Assembly: GCA_002308795.1 (NCBI GenBank)
Contig: DBVV01000074.1
Coordinates: 1 to 15,948 of the forward strand
Source: Mageeibacillus sp. UBA1255
Lineage (GTDB): Bacteria; Bacillota; Clostridia; UBA1212; UBA1255
Direction: 5' to 3'
DNA length: 15,948 nt
Each line of letters starts with the position of its first letter. Positions within the stretch are counted from its first letter, which is position 1. Of the stretch, positions 12,934 to 15,948 are shown piece by piece. A program made the translations under genes and the position numbers. The notes beneath the pieces were generated by a model. The model was not told the origin of the DNA and made no database searches. It was given only the letters and a program-made list of their open reading frames with translations.

Positions 12934-15780
12934 TTATGTGATTTTTTGGATATACAAAAGATAATTTCCATGGCTTGATTCGCTAAAACCCGAGACTCTG
13001 ATTGTATATAAAACTCCTGGGGTAAGGTATACATACATACTGAAATTTTGATCCGAGGCAGAAAAGTCATTGTTAAAAAACAGAAAAGTTTCCTTATCAT
13101 AAACTGCTGCACATGGATCAACTAAAGAGCCTTGTGGAATCTGCGAAAATATTCTATAGTAGCCGGAGGTCTGAACCATTACACCATACCAATCTACATC
13201 AGCAGCCCATGACATAGTATTAACCAAATCATTTCCGTTTGTTATAAGAGAAGATGTAGAATCAGCATATTCAATACACCCCATAATCTGGTAGGGTGAG
13301 GTTTCAACTGGATAAACAGTATTTTCGTTTTCTACTACATCTCCGGCATTATCCCATAAATAGTAATCTGAAGATTGTCGGTCGGCGTAGGTAAGAACAT
13401 TGTTTGCCCTGATTTTATACCAACCAACAAAAACAGAATAATTTAGGCCATTGGTGTATTCCCTGTTGCAAAGTGCCGGATCAGAAATTAAAGCATTGGC
13501 TGCATCTATTGTAACTGCATTATTCAATCCTCTTTTATGTGACCAATATCCGTCATCGCTTTCTACATACCAATGATAATCATAATCATAAAAGTCTCCG
13601 TAATTGTATGTTACGTCCAAAACAAGTGCAACTTTTCTCCATGGGCCAACGATTTTTTCGTCTGAAGAGGAAGGATAATGATACACCTCTCCAGTTGTTC
13701 CTTTGAGGATATTAATATCTGCATCTAAAGAATTAAGAATGTAATCGCCCCACAAACGGATTCCTTCATCAGAGATTTTTTTTCCTGTTATAGTATTTTC
13801 TTCATACTCATATATATTAAACGAATTGGAGGAAAGGGCGCCGGGCTGCAGATATGATAATGTATTCGTATAAAACCCTACTGCGTATGAATAACAATTC
13901 ATTCGGCCCCGCAGCCCTGACGCACCCGTAGTGTTAAATTTAGCAGTATCATACGCTCCTGAAACTATCGAAGGAACAGAGTAGGTGTTTCCACATTCAA
14001 CAAAAGACCACCTTGAATAAGTATCATCATAAGTTGAGAATATTGCAGAAGAAATGTAGGGGGAGACTGCAATCATCTCAGAAGAGTATTTTTTGCTTAT
14101 AATCCGTACAGAGGAAATATCTGCTCCATCTAAAATCCAGCATTGTTCTGCAAGCATTTCTGGATTTGAAGTACCATACCTTATTGAAGGAACTGTGGAA
14201 TATGAGTATAAAACAAAAGTATGATCGCCATACGCGGTCCCGGCATCCGCCATATTTACTACTCTGACCGTACCATTGTTAAGATCCTGAAGCTGCCATT
14301 TTTGACTATCTGCACCCGTGTACGAGGACAAAGAAAGTGCGCCTGAAGATGTTCTATATAGATATTGACCGCTACTTTTATTCCTGATTAAATATGTTTT
14401 GCCGGCTTCTGCCGGATTGGACACATCTGTATATGTTATGCTGATAAATGGATTATCTGTTGCTGATTCCGCTGAGCAGAACCCCTTAAATTTAGCGGAA
14501 TTATCTTCATTAGTGTTCTTAAGCAAAACCCCTTTATCTTGATCTGCAATGCCGTCTTTCCATTGTTTAACCAAAGTCAAAATATTAAATTGAGCCAAAC
14601 TGCCATATGCCGGAGAGGCAGAATCAAGCAAAGTAGAAAAACTTGAGGGAGAAACATTATTCCAGGTAGCGGTATTTTCATTCCACGAAGTACCAGTATA
14701 TTTGTATAAGTCAACGGTTTGCGCCGCTGTTCCTGTTGCTTCATAAATGTTCAATTTTGCGTCGGTAATTTGGGCTCCGGACAAAGATAAATACAAAGAA
14801 TTAGTACATAAACCCGGAAAACTAATAAGCATCCGTCCAATCTTATAAGAAGCGTCAGCGTAACCCACATGATTATATATCCACGTCCCTGTATTTAGTG
14901 ATGGTTTGCCGCTGTAAATTGTCGTGTCAGATATGTACCCGGAAGAATTTGCAGAACTTACTACAAATGTCGGATCTAAAACAACAGGGAAAGATATTTC
15001 TGATTCACGCAAAAAAGAGGGATCTAAAGAAAACACCATTTTATATTCGTTACTTTCCTTCAGTTTTTCAATTTTAACATTACCTTCAGAAAAATGGCCA
15101 GATGAATCATATACAACGACATTGCTTATATTTACATATTTTTCGTCCGGGAAGACAATTTTGTATCCTGTATCTTGATTTACAATATCAATGTCTGTTC
15201 CGGAAATAAGAAATACGTAACTGGGCGAAGCATTATTTGATGTAATGACAATTTCCTGCTCTACCCCAAAGCTTGCAGATGTGTATCTTAAAATAGTGTT
15301 TTCTTCATAAAGGTTATAATAATTAATTTCGTTGCCTTCTATTTGGCAGAAAGTTTCGCTGGTATAGTTGCAGTACTCAGGCTCTATAATAACTTCTTTA
15401 TCCGATATTTTAATTTTTGCTCTTCCGCTTTCATCATACAATAATTCAAAAGAATTTTTGTCCGAAGCATATGTCCAGCCGTCTTTAGAAACAATATTTC
15501 GGATAGAAGTATCTACATCCCGTATATCGCCATCTATGTCAACATATTTCACAGGATATTTATAAAAATATGCAGTTTTACTACCGTCTCCGTTTACTTC
15601 AGTACGTGCATAAATATCATCAGCTGACAAATTTTCTTCATTTTTTACGTCATTAATACTATCTTCAGCTATAATCGAATTTTCATCAGGTATAATATCT
15701 GCGTATGATATATTGAAGGAGAATATGAAGGTTAAAATTGCAAGATATACTGCAAAATGTTTTTTCCATTTCTTAATCAT
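12934..15780 (-). CDS. Large secreted modular protein: DNRLRE-like, beta-trefoil, Cys/His domain and PPC-like C-terminus
   Basis: This 948-residue exported protein starts with MIKKWKKH and a hydrophobic signal (about 9-22), with likely cleavage after SYA (27). Residues about 55-270 resemble the N-terminal region of RHS/wall-associated proteins. About 275-450 is DNRLRE-like (ISDTTIYSGKP, GRMLISFPGL, TGTSWNENTATWNN, VKQWKDG). About 458-600 looks like a ricin-type beta-trefoil (YLIRNKSSGQYLY, DSQKWQLQ, QCWIL). Residues about 625-790 hold NCYSYAVG (C629), DYHWYVESDDGYWSHKRG (H736, H748), a Cys/His arrangement suggestive of a papain-like hydrolase, though not proven. Residues about 850-948 resemble the PPC beta-sandwich (DVDWYGVMV, YTIRVSG). 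There is no LPxTG or transmembrane anchor. The start at 15780 follows AAAAAGGAT at a spacing of about 11; a GTG at 15837 in frame would bury the signal peptide. The gene is strikingly AT-rich compared with its neighbours. Confidence 0.75.
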   Translation of the reverse strand: MIKKWKKHFAVYLAILTFIFSFNISYADIIPDENSIIAEDSINDVKNEENLSADDIYARTEVNGDGSKTAYFYKYPVKYVDIDGDIRDVDTSIRNIVSKDGWTYASDKNSFELLYDESGRAKIKISDKEVIIEPEYCNYTSETFCQIEGNEINYYNLYEENTILRYTSASFGVEQEIVITSNNASPSYVFLISGTDIDIVNQDTGYKIVFPDEKYVNISNVVVYDSSGHFSEGNVKIEKLKESNEYKMVFSLDPSFLRESEISFPVVLDPTFVVSSANSSGYISDTTIYSGKPSLNTGTWIYNHVGYADASYKIGRMLISFPGLCTNSLYLSLSGAQITDAKLNIYEATGTAAQTVDLYKYTGTSWNENTATWNNVSPSSFSTLLDSASPAYGSLAQFNILTLVKQWKDGIADQDKGVLLKNTNEDNSAKFKGFCSAESATDNPFISITYTDVSNPAEAGKTYLIRNKSSGQYLYRTSSGALSLSSYTGADSQKWQLQDLNNGTVRVVNMADAGTAYGDHTFVLYSYSTVPSIRYGTSNPEMLAEQCWILDGADISSVRIISKKYSSEMIAVSPYISSAIFSTYDDTYSRWSFVECGNTYSVPSIVSGAYDTAKFNTTGASGLRGRMNCYSYAVGFYTNTLSYLQPGALSSNSFNIYEYEENTITGKKISDEGIRLWGDYILNSLDADINILKGTTGEVYHYPSSSDEKIVGPWRKVALVLDVTYNYGDFYDYDYHWYVESDDGYWSHKRGLNNAVTIDAANALISDPALCNREYTNGLNYSVFVGWYKIRANNVLTYADRQSSDYYLWDNAGDVVENENTVYPVETSPYQIMGCIEYADSTSSLITNGNDLVNTMSWAADVDWYGVMVQTSGYYRIFSQIPQGSLVDPCAAVYDKETFLFFNNDFSASDQNFSMYVYLTPGVLYTIRVSGFSESSHGNYLLYIQKIT

Positions 15781-15871
15781 ATTTATCCACATCCTTTTTA
15801 ATCGATGAAACCCTTCATCCATACTTTTCTTAAACACAGTTCCTGCTGTTCAAGCACTCAAATCCTACTCT

Positions 15872-15900
15872 AGTATAGCTCTGCGCTCATCCAAAGTCAA
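15872..15900 (-). promoter_or_regulatory. Promoter of the large modular surface protein operon
   Basis: On the minus strand, -35 TTGACT (15895-15900) and -10 TATACT (15872-15877) have a 17-bp spacer. Transcription would start near 15865, giving a leader of about 85 nt before the ATG at 15780. An A-rich stretch further upstream (15901-15925 as T-rich on the plus strand) may act as an UP element. No gene is visible from 15901 to the window end. Confidence 0.75.
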
Positions 15901-15948
15901 CACTTTTTTCCTTTTATTTACTTTTAATGCTGCAATATAAATTTAGGA

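Overview
The window looks like chromosome of an anaerobic Gram-positive Firmicute of the class Clostridia, probably an uncultured gut or rumen lineage. The reasons are strong AGGAGG-type ribosome binding sites, sigma-A promoters with near-consensus boxes, a NifU-like/GGGtGRT gene pair, a secreted transglutaminase-like protein, a Thr/Pro-rich wall protein and an RsbU-type phosphatase. Taxonomy is inferred from gene content only. No tRNA, rRNA, CRISPR array, transposase, integrase or phage gene was seen.

Layout. (1) 2-1195, minus: a divergent ClpX-type AAA+ unfoldase without the zinc-binding N-domain, transcribed from its own consensus promoter with a leader of about 160 nt. (2) 1441-4515, minus: an apparent three-gene operon, transcribed in the order Thr/Pro-rich membrane-anchored protein, serine hydrolase (beta-lactamase/esterase fold), then a second paralogous serine hydrolase. 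(3) A compact divergent promoter region at about 4544-4615. (4) 4685-10193, plus: a tightly packed five-gene unit. It encodes a 45-residue acidic small protein, a secreted transglutaminase-like protein, a probable Sm-like cytosolic protein, a lipoprotein tyrosine phosphatase with an N-terminal SAM-hydroxide-adenosyltransferase-like barrel, and a membrane-bound SpoIIE/RsbU-type PP2C phosphatase. (5) 10291-12009, plus: a two-gene operon of a NifU-like Fe-S scaffold and a GGGtGRT-family protein, with its own promoter and a strong hairpin terminator. (6) 12242-15780, minus: a markedly AT-rich two-gene unit, convergent with (5). It encodes a large secreted modular protein (DNRLRE-like, beta-trefoil, Cys/His-containing and PPC-like segments) and a small membrane-anchored extracytoplasmic protein of unknown function.

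How it fits together. Most of the window concerns the cell surface. Unit (4) is the best candidate for an undescribed system: overlapping or abutting genes join a secreted Cys-His-Asp protein, an exported tyrosine phosphatase and a transmembrane Ser/Thr phosphatase with a large external sensor, yet no kinase, anti-sigma factor or STAS partner is nearby. Unit (5) is a conserved but functionally unresolved Fe-S-linked pair. Unit (6) differs sharply in base composition and may be horizontally acquired; a short gene-like remnant sits at its edge.
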